Under the pieces are notes generated by a model, which was given only the letters and a program-made list of their open reading frames with translations, did no database searches and was not told the DNA's origin. Both the position numbers and the translations under genes were made by a program. A stretch of DNA of 43,638 bases from Lachnospiraceae bacterium (GTDB lineage: Bacteria > Bacillota_A > Clostridia > Lachnospirales > Lachnospiraceae), in the NCBI GenBank assembly GCA_028694115.1, contig JAQUUB010000033.1, forward strand, positions 1 through 43,638, written 5' to 3'. Below, one piece after another: positions 8,164 to 16,074 of the stretch (the first letter of the stretch is position 1; every line of letters starts with the position of its first letter).

Positions 8164-8195
8164 GACGGTTAGCGGAGGCTACCGTCTTTTTCTTT
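8164..8195 (+). terminator. Intrinsic terminator or attenuator between AraC and ABC pair 2
   Basis: GACGG...CCGTC and TAGC...GCTA pair around a GGAG loop, with one bulged T, followed by TTTTTCTTT. Only 39 bp separate it from the next start codon, with no clear promoter in between, so pair 2 may depend on read-through. Confidence 0.7.
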
Positions 8196-8234
8196 GCCTC
8201 TGTTAAGCAAAAATAAGATAGAGAGGTGAGAACA

Positions 8235-10004
8235 TTGAAACAAAAAGAAGAAAGCTGGTTCAAAACATTATTGTCATTTGCCAGCCCATGCAAAGGGAAA
8301 ATGATTCTTTCTGTCATATGCGCAATGATTAGTGTGGCAGGCGGATTCGTTCCCTATTTTGCAGTTTACCGGATATTGCTTCTGTTCATCGACCGGGCAA
8401 CAAATTGGAATACGATTCTATTCTGGTGCCTGATTGGCGTAGCAGGTTATTTGGTGAAAATGCTATTCTATGGATTTTCCACGGTATTATCACACATTTC
8501 GGCATATACCATTCTGGAGCAGCTGCGTTTGCGAATTGCAGACCGGCTGATGCAGGCTCCCCTCGGTGAAGTTATGAGCCGCAGGATTGGCTACTTAAAA
8601 AACATCATCATGGATAAGGTTGAGGATGTCGAACCACCGCTTGCCCATATGATTCCAGAGCTATCCTCCAATCTGGTGCTTCCAATCGTTATTTTCATCT
8701 GGATGGCTGCTATTGATTGGCGTATGGGATTATCTATGTTGATTGCACCAGCAATCGCTATGATCCCCATGTTCTTTATGATGAAGAATTACAATAGACA
8801 ATATGCCGCTTACATGGATGCAAATAACCATGTAAACAACGTCATCATCGAATATGTGGAAGGTATTGAAGTTGTAAAGGCATTTAATCAGAGTAGTGGT
8901 TCTTATGAGAAGTTTGCCGAAGCAGTAAAATCTTTTAAGAATTTTACACTTGCGTGGTTCAAGAGTACATGGAAAACCATGAATCTGACATTTTCCATTA
9001 TGCCGACCACGATGCTTGGTGTTCTTCCGATTGGACTGCTCCTTTACAAAAATGGAATTATTGCACCGGGCGCACTGGCTATGTGTTTGATTCTTTCCCT
9101 GAGTATTGTGGCACCGCTCATGAAAGCAACCACCTTTATCAATGAAATGAAGTCTATGGAATTTTCCGTTGAGGCAGCCAATGAAATACTGCATCTTCCG
9201 AAATTGTCGAATCCTGAAAAGGATGCTATTCTGGGAGGAACAGACATCAAACTGGAACGTGTCTCTTTCGCCTATGAGGGGAATCAAAAAGATGCTGTTC
9301 TGCATCAGGTAAGCCTATCTATGCCGGAGGGCAGTTTCACCGCATTGGTTGGGCCATCTGGCGGCGGTAAGTCAACGATTGCCCGGTTGATTGCCCGGTT
9401 TTGGGATGTAACCGATGGCAGCATTACAATTGGAGGAGTAGGTGTCAAAGATATGCCGATTCGTCAGCTGTCGAATCTCGTCAGCTTTGTGACACAGGAC
9501 AATTTCTTATTTCATTGTTCCTTAAAGGAAAACATTCGATTGGGCAATCCAAAGGCCAGTGACGAACAAGTCTATAAAGCGGCAAAAGCAGCCTGCTGTG
9601 ATGAATTTGTTTTGAAGCTGGAAAAGGGTTATGACACACCGGCGGGAGATGCCGGAAAGCAGCTGTCAGGCGGTGAAAAGCAGCGCATCGCCATTGCCAG
9701 GGCAATCCTAAAAGATGCTCCTATCGTCATTTTAGACGAGGCTACCGCTTTCACTGATCCACAGAATGAAGATAAAATTCAAAAATCCATGATGGCATTG
9801 TCAAAGGGAAAAACGCTCTTGGTCATTGCACACAGGCTCTCAACGATTCAGACGGCAGACCAGATCGTGGTATTGAAAAACGGACAGATTGTGGACAGCG
9901 GTACGCAAAAGGAACTTTTGGAACACTGCCCCCTTTATGCAGATATGTGGATGGCTCACATTGGTGCAAAGAACTGGTCTGTCAACAGTAAGGAGGTGTC
10001 ATAA
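8235..10004 (+). CDS. Exporter-fold ABC transporter half, IrtA/YbtP-like (pair 2, first subunit)
   Basis: 589 aa. I prefer the TTG at 8235 (LKQKEESWFKTLLSFASP), 6-7 nt after GAGAGGTG; an in-frame GTG at 8226 lies inside that ribosome site. The TMD carries YVEGIEVVKAFNQ, matching the first subunits of pairs 1 and 3. The NBD has Walker A (LVGPSGGGKST), SFVTQDNFLFHC, signature QLSGGEKQR, Walker B (IVILDEATAFTD) and H-loop (LLVIAHRL). Its stop codon overlaps the next ATG by 1 nt, so the two halves should be translated together. Siderophore-type import is inferred from the family and the island, not from any residue seen here. Confidence 0.9.
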   Translation: MKQKEESWFKTLLSFASPCKGKMILSVICAMISVAGGFVPYFAVYRILLLFIDRATNWNTILFWCLIGVAGYLVKMLFYGFSTVLSHISAYTILEQLRLRIADRLMQAPLGEVMSRRIGYLKNIIMDKVEDVEPPLAHMIPELSSNLVLPIVIFIWMAAIDWRMGLSMLIAPAIAMIPMFFMMKNYNRQYAAYMDANNHVNNVIIEYVEGIEVVKAFNQSSGSYEKFAEAVKSFKNFTLAWFKSTWKTMNLTFSIMPTTMLGVLPIGLLLYKNGIIAPGALAMCLILSLSIVAPLMKATTFINEMKSMEFSVEAANEILHLPKLSNPEKDAILGGTDIKLERVSFAYEGNQKDAVLHQVSLSMPEGSFTALVGPSGGGKSTIARLIARFWDVTDGSITIGGVGVKDMPIRQLSNLVSFVTQDNFLFHCSLKENIRLGNPKASDEQVYKAAKAACCDEFVLKLEKGYDTPAGDAGKQLSGGEKQRIAIARAILKDAPIVILDEATAFTDPQNEDKIQKSMMALSKGKTLLVIAHRLSTIQTADQIVVLKNGQIVDSGTQKELLEHCPLYADMWMAHIGAKNWSVNSKEVS

Positions 10005-11752
10005 TGTTCAGAATTATAAAACGAATCATCCAGTGGGCGGGGAAATATAAAGGGCGTCTGTATCTTGGTGCTGTATGCTCTTTCTTTTGCAGCTTTATGA
10101 CGGCGGCTCCCACAATGATCGCGGCATGGGCATTGGGAAAAGTATTGGATTCTTATTGGAATCATACGCCGCTTCCTAACAACTTAATTATGACTGCAAC
10201 GCTGTCCATTATTTTCTTTATCTTCCTGCGCTTCCTGCTCTCTTATTGGAAAGCAGTTTTACAGGAAAGCATTGGCTATGAAGTGGGGGCCAGTCAGAGA
10301 GTCCGCATGGGTGATGTGCTAAAACGCGTTTCTTTGGGGTATTTCTCACAGAACAGCGTGGGTGATATTCTGGCAGGAATGACCACGGAATTATCTACTT
10401 TGGAATTGCAGAGTATGAAAATGATCGATGTTGTACTGAATGGGTACATTCAATTTCTTGCCGTGGTTTTATGCCTGGCATTTTTCAGTCCGGCAGCTGC
10501 ACTGATTGCAATACTTGGAGCAATATTTTCTGCATTCGCTCTGACTGGAATCAGCCATCGCAGCCAGAAAACGGCAGCAAAGGCGCATCGTGCAACGGAA
10601 GATATGTCTGGAGCAGCTATCGAATACATTCGGGGACTTCCCATTGTAAAATCTTTCGGTCAGGAAGGTGCATCTACGGAAAGTTTTCGCAGTGCCAGCC
10701 GTGATTTAAAAGACATTAACATTAAAATTGAGAAAGGCTTTGTGCCGTACAATTGCCTGCATTTACTGGCGCTTAAACTGGCATCCATGGGTGTCATGTT
10801 AATCTGTGCCTGGCAGACTTGTGCGGGTCAAATGAGTATTCCGATTTTCCTGATGTTTGTTCTATTCTCCTTTGTTATTTTTGGCAGCGTTGAAAGTGTC
10901 AATGATGCGGCCCACATACTGGCTATTGTCGATTCTGCACTGGATAAACTGGATTCTTTAGAAAAAGTCGAATACATCGATCAGAACGGAAAAGAAATTT
11001 CTCTTTCTTCTTATGATATTCAGTTTACCGATGTCTCCTTCGGGTACAACAGCAGAACAGTGCTTCACAATCTGAATTTTACAATTCCGCAAAACACGAC
11101 AACAGCTATTGTCGGTCCGTCTGGGAGCGGAAAATCAACTTTGTGTAATCTGATTGCCCGCTTCTATGATGTGAGTACCGGTACGATCAAGATGGGTGGT
11201 GTGGATGTTCGGGAATTCACCTGTGATAGCCTGCTTAAAAATATCAGCATGGTCTTTCAAAATGTGTATTTGTTTAGAGACAGCATCAAAAACAATATCA
11301 AGTTCGGAAGTCCAGGCGCAACGGATCAACAAATCATTGCGGCTGCAAAGGCAGCAAGGTGTCATGACTTTATCATGGAATTGCCGAATGGATACGATAC
11401 GGTTGTGGGTGAGGGAGGTTCTTCCTTGTCTGGTGGCGAGAAACAGCGAATTTCCATTGCCCGAGCCATGCTAAAAAATGCTCCCATTGTGATTCTTGAT
11501 GAAGCAACGGCAAGTGTTGATCCGGAAAATGAGCATTTGATTCAAGAGGCAATTTCTGAATTGACCCATGGGAAAACCATTATTACTATTGCACATAGAT
11601 TGGCAACGATTGAAAATGCCGATCAGATTCTGGTGATTGATGGCGGTACAGTGGCACAGAAAGGCACACACAAACAACTACTGAAACAAAAAGGAACTTA
11701 TCAGGATTTCATTAAAATCCGTGAACAAGCCGAAGGCTGGCGAATGAAATAG
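10004..11752 (+). CDS. Exporter-fold ABC transporter half, IrtB/YbtQ-like (pair 2, second subunit)
   Basis: 582 aa, starting MFRIIKRIIQWAGKYKG with AAGGAGG upstream. Six-helix TMD with YIRGLPIVKSFGQ, then an NBD with Walker A (IVGPSGSGKSTL), MVFQNVYLFRDS, signature SLSGGEKQR, Walker B (IVILDEATASVD) and H-loop (IITIAHRL). All catalytic elements are present. The TAG stop is followed in the same reading frame by a further ABC NBD fragment (11753-12457), so read-through would fuse a second NBD to this protein; a deletion that joined two transporter genes is the simpler explanation. Confidence 0.9.
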   Translation: MFRIIKRIIQWAGKYKGRLYLGAVCSFFCSFMTAAPTMIAAWALGKVLDSYWNHTPLPNNLIMTATLSIIFFIFLRFLLSYWKAVLQESIGYEVGASQRVRMGDVLKRVSLGYFSQNSVGDILAGMTTELSTLELQSMKMIDVVLNGYIQFLAVVLCLAFFSPAAALIAILGAIFSAFALTGISHRSQKTAAKAHRATEDMSGAAIEYIRGLPIVKSFGQEGASTESFRSASRDLKDINIKIEKGFVPYNCLHLLALKLASMGVMLICAWQTCAGQMSIPIFLMFVLFSFVIFGSVESVNDAAHILAIVDSALDKLDSLEKVEYIDQNGKEISLSSYDIQFTDVSFGYNSRTVLHNLNFTIPQNTTTAIVGPSGSGKSTLCNLIARFYDVSTGTIKMGGVDVREFTCDSLLKNISMVFQNVYLFRDSIKNNIKFGSPGATDQQIIAAAKAARCHDFIMELPNGYDTVVGEGGSSLSGGEKQRISIARAMLKNAPIVILDEATASVDPENEHLIQEAISELTHGKTIITIAHRLATIENADQILVIDGGTVAQKGTHKQLLKQKGTYQDFIKIREQAEGWRMK

Positions 11753-12457
11753 TGCGATGACTATAAACAGGGAAGAACGGATCATAAGCTAACCGCTATT
11801 GTGGGCGATTCCGGCTCCGGCAAGTCCACGATTTTGAATTTAATTTCCAAATACTATGAGGCAGACAAAGGCGAAATTACGATTGGCGGACGCTCCACCA
11901 AAGCAGCGGGCGCAGAGCAGGTGCTTTCCGAAATTTCAACGGTGGATCAAGATGTGTTCCTGTTTGATGATACCGTGAGGAACAACATTCGTTATGCCAG
12001 ACCAGCTGCAACGGATGCCGAGATTGAAGCAGCCTGCCGCAAAGCAAACTGCGATGACTTTATCCGTAAAATGCCAAATGGCTATGATACAGTTGTGGGT
12101 GAAAACGGAAACCAGCTTTCCGGTGGCGAGCGCCAACGCCTTTCCATTGCCAGAGCAATTTTGAAAAATAGCCCAATCTTGCTGCTGGATGAAGCAACTG
12201 CCAGCTTGGATGTGGAGAATGAACTTGCTGTTAAGGACGCTATCGCCAATCTGCTAAAGGACAAGAAAACCGTTGTAATGATCGCTCACACGCTATCCAT
12301 CGTCCAGAAAGCCGATCAAATTGTTGTCATTTCTGATGGCAAAGCGGTTGAAAGCGGAAGCCATGAAGAACTTTTGGAAACGAGGGGTAAGATGCTGCCA
12401 TGTGGAACGCAGAACAGCAGCTTTCAGCATAAAAATGAGTTGGGACATGATTTATAG
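11753..12457 (+). pseudogene. Orphan ABC NBD fragment with a 3' frameshift
   Basis: Directly after the TAG of pair 2, in the same frame, sequence resumes as DHKLTAIVGDSGSGKSTI and continues through TVDQDVFLFDDTV, signature QLSGGERQR, Walker B (ILLLDEATASLD) and H-loop (VVMIAHTL). The TMD and A-loop are missing. Near 12391 a one-base shift replaces the expected ending: the alternative frame reads AAMWNAEQQLSA and a stop at 12430-12432, the normal C-terminus of this family. The only start in frame is a GTG at 11801 inside the Walker A region, so a functional product is unlikely. It is the remnant of a fifth exporter-fold gene. Confidence 0.8.
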
Positions 12458-12480
12458 GCAACCCATGTATAGAATACTTT

Positions 12481-12510
12481 GAGGGCTTTGCACAAAGAGG
12501 CAAAGTCCTC
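12481..12510 (+). terminator. Hairpin after the NBD remnant
   Basis: GAGGGCTTTGC pairs with GCAAAGTCCTC (one G-T pair) around an 8-nt loop, followed by TTCT. It has a long stem but a poor U-run. The remaining bases to 12639 hold nothing that I can assign. Confidence 0.5.
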
Positions 12511-12639
12511 TTCTGGGGTTTGGGGGAAGTATGCTTATAGAAAAAGCGTCATGTAAATTGGTAGGTAGAGGATATCATCCTCCAATCAATCACGAAAACA
12601 AGAAATGTTACACATTTTTGTAAACATTCAGGAAAAGAC

Positions 12640-12694
12640 TTGACAAATACGCAATGAATAAATACAATGTAACTAAGTTATATAACTTAGTTAC
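12640..12694 (+). promoter_or_regulatory. Second tetR promoter with a 26-bp perfect palindrome
   Basis: TTGACA (12640-12645), 17 bp, TACAAT (12663-12668), followed at once by a perfect 26-bp inverted repeat (12669-12694; left arm GTAACTAAGTTAT). The position at +1 is the same as in the first tetR promoter and fits autorepression by the encoded TetR protein. It is distinct from the TTAG-N6-CTAA operator series. Confidence 0.8.
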
Positions 12695-12708
12695 AGGAGA
12701 AAAATCGT

Positions 12709-13335
12709 ATGAACCAAAATAACACATTAGAACGTATTCTGATTTGCGGTAAAGACTTTTTTCTGAAATACACCTTTAAAAGTGCGCCACTGCGAAAAAT
12801 TGTAGAAGCAGCAGGAGTGACTACGGGCGCTTTCTACGGTTACTTTGCGAATAAAGAAGAACTGTTTTATGCCTTGACGGATACTACGGCAAATGGTTTG
12901 ATGGCAATATTAAACTCTGTAGCAAATGATATGAATAATTTCCCTCCAAACGAAAAGATATTTAAAATGTGTGATGCGTATATCCATAGAATACCTGAAA
13001 TTGTGGATTATCTGCTGGCACACTGCGATGAAATGAAGCTAATCCTTGCCTGCTCACAAGGAACAAAGTACGAAAATTATTTTAATATGCTTCAAGAGAG
13101 AAATCAGGACAACATCTCGCAGAGCGCAGCAATAGCAGAGAAATCCCAGCAGATCCAATTGCTTTCGCCTGACACCATTGAATTATTGATGAGCGGTTAC
13201 TTTTCAATGTTGGCAAAGCTTATAACAGAGGAAACCGATCGAGAGAAGATGATTCGCAGTATGACGGAAGTCGCAAGGGTTTATCAAGGAGGAATGTTAG
13301 CTTTAATGCAAGCGGAGGCGGACGGAGATGATTGA
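12709..13335 (+). CDS. TetR-family transcriptional regulator
   Basis: 208 aa, ATG preceded by AGGAGA. The DNA-binding domain reads FFLKYTFKSAPLRKIVEAAG, then VTTGAFYGYFANKEELFYAL. The ligand domain is not assignable. The gene stands just ahead of the O-methyltransferase (13424) on the same strand, but an operator and probable promoter separate the two, so they may be controlled independently. It follows the NBD remnant; its original target may have been the lost transporter. The 26-bp palindrome in its promoter is its most likely binding site. Confidence 0.9.
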   Translation: MNQNNTLERILICGKDFFLKYTFKSAPLRKIVEAAGVTTGAFYGYFANKEELFYALTDTTANGLMAILNSVANDMNNFPPNEKIFKMCDAYIHRIPEIVDYLLAHCDEMKLILACSQGTKYENYFNMLQERNQDNISQSAAIAEKSQQIQLLSPDTIELLMSGYFSMLAKLITEETDREKMIRSMTEVARVYQGGMLALMQAEADGDD

Positions 13336-13367
13336 TGCAAATAATTTGGCGGTAGCTTATGCCGCCT

Positions 13368-13401
13368 TATTATATAACCAATAGTTAGCAAAAACTAACT
13401 A
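13368..13401 (+). promoter_or_regulatory. Operator copy C upstream of the O-methyltransferase
   Basis: TAGTTAG-N6-CTAACTA (13382-13401, perfect 7-bp arms, spacer CAAAAA), 22 bp before the ATG at 13424. A TATTAT (13368-13373) lies 8 bp upstream and TTGGCG (13346-13351) is a possible -35. Confidence 0.75.
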
Positions 13402-13423
13402 AAAGAATGAAAGGAGTTCTATT

Positions 13424-14425
13424 ATGAACAAGAAAACTGTATTTGAACAATTAGCACAGCTCAGTTATCTGCCATTGTACGAGAAAGTACTGACGGCATC
13501 TCTTGAACTGGATGTTTATTCTCATCTGTGCGAGAAAACGACAGCTGAGATTCTCGCCAAAAAGCTGGGATGGAACGCAGCGAATACCTCTTATTTCCTG
13601 GAGGGCTTAACAGCTCTTGGTTTTGTAATGAAGGATGGAAACCTCTTCTATAATAGTGACGAGGCGGAAAAATATCTCGTCAAAGGGAAACCGGAGTATC
13701 TGGGAGGTTTTATACAGTACTACAGCGCAAACGAAGGTTCTATGCCTTTTGAGGTGGTAAAACTGGTGACTGAGGGACCGCAGCCGATGCAGCAACAGGC
13801 CAATGAACAGTCTATCGACTTTGTTTCAATGGGAGCTATGATGCGTCAGGCGCAGGAAGGTTATCGACAGCAGGAACTTTTAGACATCGTTCGTTCTCTG
13901 CCTGAGAATAAAACAATCAAGTCAGTTCTTGATCTTGGATGCGCAACCGGACTTCTTGGAATGTCGGTGGTTAAAGACAATGACGAACGCACCGGTACAT
14001 TTATCGATCTGATGCCATCAGAAATCGTCATGGAATCCGCCGAACAAATGGGGCTTTCTGATAGGGTCAAGGTTATGAATGGGAATTTCCTGACAGATGA
14101 CATTGGTGGTGGATACGATTTAATACTTGCAGTATCAGTGGCACTCTTTGCCAAAGGGAACATGAATGCCTTCCTTAAAAAGTGCTATGACGCTTTGAAT
14201 CCCGGCGGTGTGATGCTGGTGATTTCCGAGGGTATTGAGATGGATCACACCGGTCCCTGGGACATGGTGATGGGGTATCTTCCCTATTACATGCAGGGTA
14301 TGAACATGGGTGTGCAGAAAAATGAGGTCAGCGATGAAGCAAAGCGCATAGGTTTTGCGAAATGCGAAAAGCGTACGGAGATGCTTTGTTCTGGTACTCA
14401 GGATATTGATATCCTGAGAAAATAG
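13424..14425 (+). CDS. SAM-dependent O-methyltransferase-like enzyme with N-terminal dimerisation domain
   Basis: 333 aa with AAAGGAG upstream. The first ~100 residues form a winged-helix dimerisation domain (LSYLPLYEKVLTASLELDVY, then TTAEILAKKLG and YFLEGLTALGFV). The catalytic half has motif I VLDLGCATGLLGMSV, IDLMPSEIVMESAEQMG, YDLILAVSVALF and ALNPGGVMLVISEG. This is the domain order of plant-type and polyketide O-methyltransferases (Methyltransf_2). A perfect metalloregulator operator lies 22 bp upstream. Some siderophore pathways use methyltransferases, and one modifying or degrading a metallophore or porphyrin is possible; no neighbouring biosynthetic genes define a substrate. Confidence 0.8.
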   Translation: MNKKTVFEQLAQLSYLPLYEKVLTASLELDVYSHLCEKTTAEILAKKLGWNAANTSYFLEGLTALGFVMKDGNLFYNSDEAEKYLVKGKPEYLGGFIQYYSANEGSMPFEVVKLVTEGPQPMQQQANEQSIDFVSMGAMMRQAQEGYRQQELLDIVRSLPENKTIKSVLDLGCATGLLGMSVVKDNDERTGTFIDLMPSEIVMESAEQMGLSDRVKVMNGNFLTDDIGGGYDLILAVSVALFAKGNMNAFLKKCYDALNPGGVMLVISEGIEMDHTGPWDMVMGYLPYYMQGMNMGVQKNEVSDEAKRIGFAKCEKRTEMLCSGTQDIDILRK

Positions 14426-14429
14426 AGTG

Positions 14430-14480
14430 ATGACACTACGTATGATTATGTGATACAATGGGTTAGAAAATACTAACCCA
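14430..14480 (+). promoter_or_regulatory. Promoter with operator copy D (best copy)
   Basis: An extended -10 (TGATACAAT; TACAAT at 14454-14459) with a possible -35 (ATGACA, 14430-14435, 18-bp spacer) is followed immediately by TGGGTTAG-N6-CTAACCCA (14459-14480, 8-bp perfect arms, spacer AAAATA). The operator covers the start point, 28 bp before the ATG at 14508. Confidence 0.85.
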
Positions 14481-14507
14481 CAAACATAATACGAGAGAGG
14501 ATCACCA

Positions 14508-15056
14508 ATGGATTTTTTGAAATTAGAGAGAAATATCTATGATACGATTAAGGAAGAACAGATAAAGTTAGGATATCGAAAAGAAACAATCCAGTTGTAT
14601 TATCCCTTGTCATCGCTGAACAGTTTTTTGGGAACCAGTCTGGATGCATCACAGATATATCCTGTTCTAAAACAGTTCTGTTCTTTGGAAGAAGAGAGGC
14701 TTGGAAAGATAGAGATATCAAATAAGGAGGAACGTTTCTGCTTTCGATTTTCCCCGAAAGCATCAGAATATATTTATAGGAATACGCCGAAAGACGGCTT
14801 TTTGTATGATTTTATTCGTACAATTTCCCAACATAATATCACGATGGAAGAGGTGATTGCACAATTTAAAAAATATTCTGATGTTGTTCATGTGGAAAAA
14901 ACCCTACATGGAGAATTTAATTATTTGATTTATTTTGAAGATGGAATACCAGATGAATATAGATACTGTTTCACAGAAGAAGGAAGTCATATTAATTATC
15001 ATCGGTTTACAATTGATGACTATCGTGAACTGGGATTGGAAAACGACATGCAATAA
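14508..15056 (+). CDS. DUF3877-like family protein of unknown function
   Basis: 182 aa, soluble, no signal peptide or membrane segment. It starts MDFLKLERNIYDTIKEEQIK, has a central RFCFRFSPKASEYIY and ends HRFTIDDYRELGLENDMQ. I believe this is the DUF3877 family, seen in gut Clostridia; no function is known to me. It has its own promoter and the longest operator palindrome in the window (8-bp arms), so it is probably among the most tightly metal-regulated genes here. It stands alone between two methyltransferase genes. A role in iron limitation is inferred only from that site. Confidence 0.65.
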   Translation: MDFLKLERNIYDTIKEEQIKLGYRKETIQLYYPLSSLNSFLGTSLDASQIYPVLKQFCSLEEERLGKIEISNKEERFCFRFSPKASEYIYRNTPKDGFLYDFIRTISQHNITMEEVIAQFKKYSDVVHVEKTLHGEFNYLIYFEDGIPDEYRYCFTEEGSHINYHRFTIDDYRELGLENDMQ

Positions 15057-15061
15057 CAATA

Positions 15062-15097
15062 CCCCTTGTTGCTATAACATATTGCAGCAATAAGGGG
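15062..15097 (+). terminator. Hairpin after the DUF3877-like gene
   Basis: CCCCTT-GTTGC pairs imperfectly with GCAGCAA-TAAGGGG around an 11-nt loop, 5 bp after the stop codon. It is followed by ATTGT, not a U-run, so termination is moderate at best. Confidence 0.4.
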
Positions 15098-15212
15098 ATT
15101 GTACCAGTTTGTGGATGTCGCAAAGCATAGAAAGATGTGCATGTATACACTGGAACTGATATAGAAAAGCTTTGCGACGGCTGTTGGCTGAGAATGGTCA
15201 GGAGGAACGAAA

Positions 15213-15857
15213 ATGAGTTTTTTTCAAAACACATGTAAGCCGGAAGGTCTGGCGGGAAAAATGATGGTGAAGATGATGAATAACGGCCATGCGCAGATGG
15301 CAGACTGGGGATTTTCACATATAGAAGCAAACGAAGATGCCAGCATATTGGATATCGGTTGTGGCGGTGGTGCCAACATTGCTGTCTGGCTGAAAAAGTG
15401 CCCAAATGGACATGTGACAGGATTAGATTACTCGGAAGTCAGTGTACATAGCAGCAGAAATAAAAATGCAGTCGCAATTGAAGAAGACAGATGTGAAATA
15501 TTTCAGGGGAATGTATTGCAAATGCCATTTCAAAATGATTCTTATGACTGCATCTCAGCCTTCGAAACCATCTATTTCTGGCCGGAAATTGAAAAGTCAT
15601 GCAAGGAAGTATATCGAGTGTTAAGACCTGGTGGCCGGTTTATGATCTGTAATGAATCCGATGGGACGAATCCGGCAGATGAAAAATGGACAGAAAAAAT
15701 AGAGGGAATGAAAATCTATGATGAGAATCAAGTGAAAAGTATTCTTAACCAGGCTGGTTTTATCAATATTAAAGTAGATCACACAAAGAAACATTGGATG
15801 TGCCTGATTGCAGAGAAGAGTAGTGTAGTTAGCCATAGATCATCTATGAAGGGATAA
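15213..15857 (+). CDS. Class I SAM-dependent methyltransferase (Methyltransf_11 type)
   Basis: 214 aa, CAGGAGGAA 6-8 nt before the ATG. The N-terminus (CKPEGLAGKMMVKMMNNGHA, then QMADWGF) is the usual opening of small clostridial UbiE-like methyltransferases. Motif I is ILDIGCGGGANIAVWL, motif II is VTGLDYSEVSV, followed by FQGNVLQMPFQNDSYDCISA, VYRVLRPGGRFMICNE and a final helix with VKSILNQAGF. The enzyme is intact and cytosolic. It stands alone between the DUF3877-like gene and the AraC gene of module 3. I see no metalloregulator site upstream, in contrast to the other two methyltransferases, so its link to metal uptake rests on position only. Confidence 0.85.
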   Translation: MSFFQNTCKPEGLAGKMMVKMMNNGHAQMADWGFSHIEANEDASILDIGCGGGANIAVWLKKCPNGHVTGLDYSEVSVHSSRNKNAVAIEEDRCEIFQGNVLQMPFQNDSYDCISAFETIYFWPEIEKSCKEVYRVLRPGGRFMICNESDGTNPADEKWTEKIEGMKIYDENQVKSILNQAGFINIKVDHTKKHWMCLIAEKSSVVSHRSSMKG

Positions 15858-16074
15858 AAACCTTGGAAAGATAACAAACCAGAAACTTCATGCAGGCTTA
15901 TGATAAAATTTATGCCATGCTGGAGTATAAGCTTGCATAACAGCGTATCTGGTGTGGAAAAGAAAATGTCCGTATCCGGACTATCTTTTCCAGAAATAAT
16001 AAAAGTAGCTGCAACATGAAGAAAAGACGGATAAAACATTCACGGACTGGTCACAGGAAAATTACATATGGGAG

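Noticed and set aside
8164..8186. GGTTAG-N6-CTACCG inside the AraC-ABC hairpin, resembling the operator series
   Set aside because: The right arm is CTACC, not CTAAC, and the bases are fully explained by the terminator stem.
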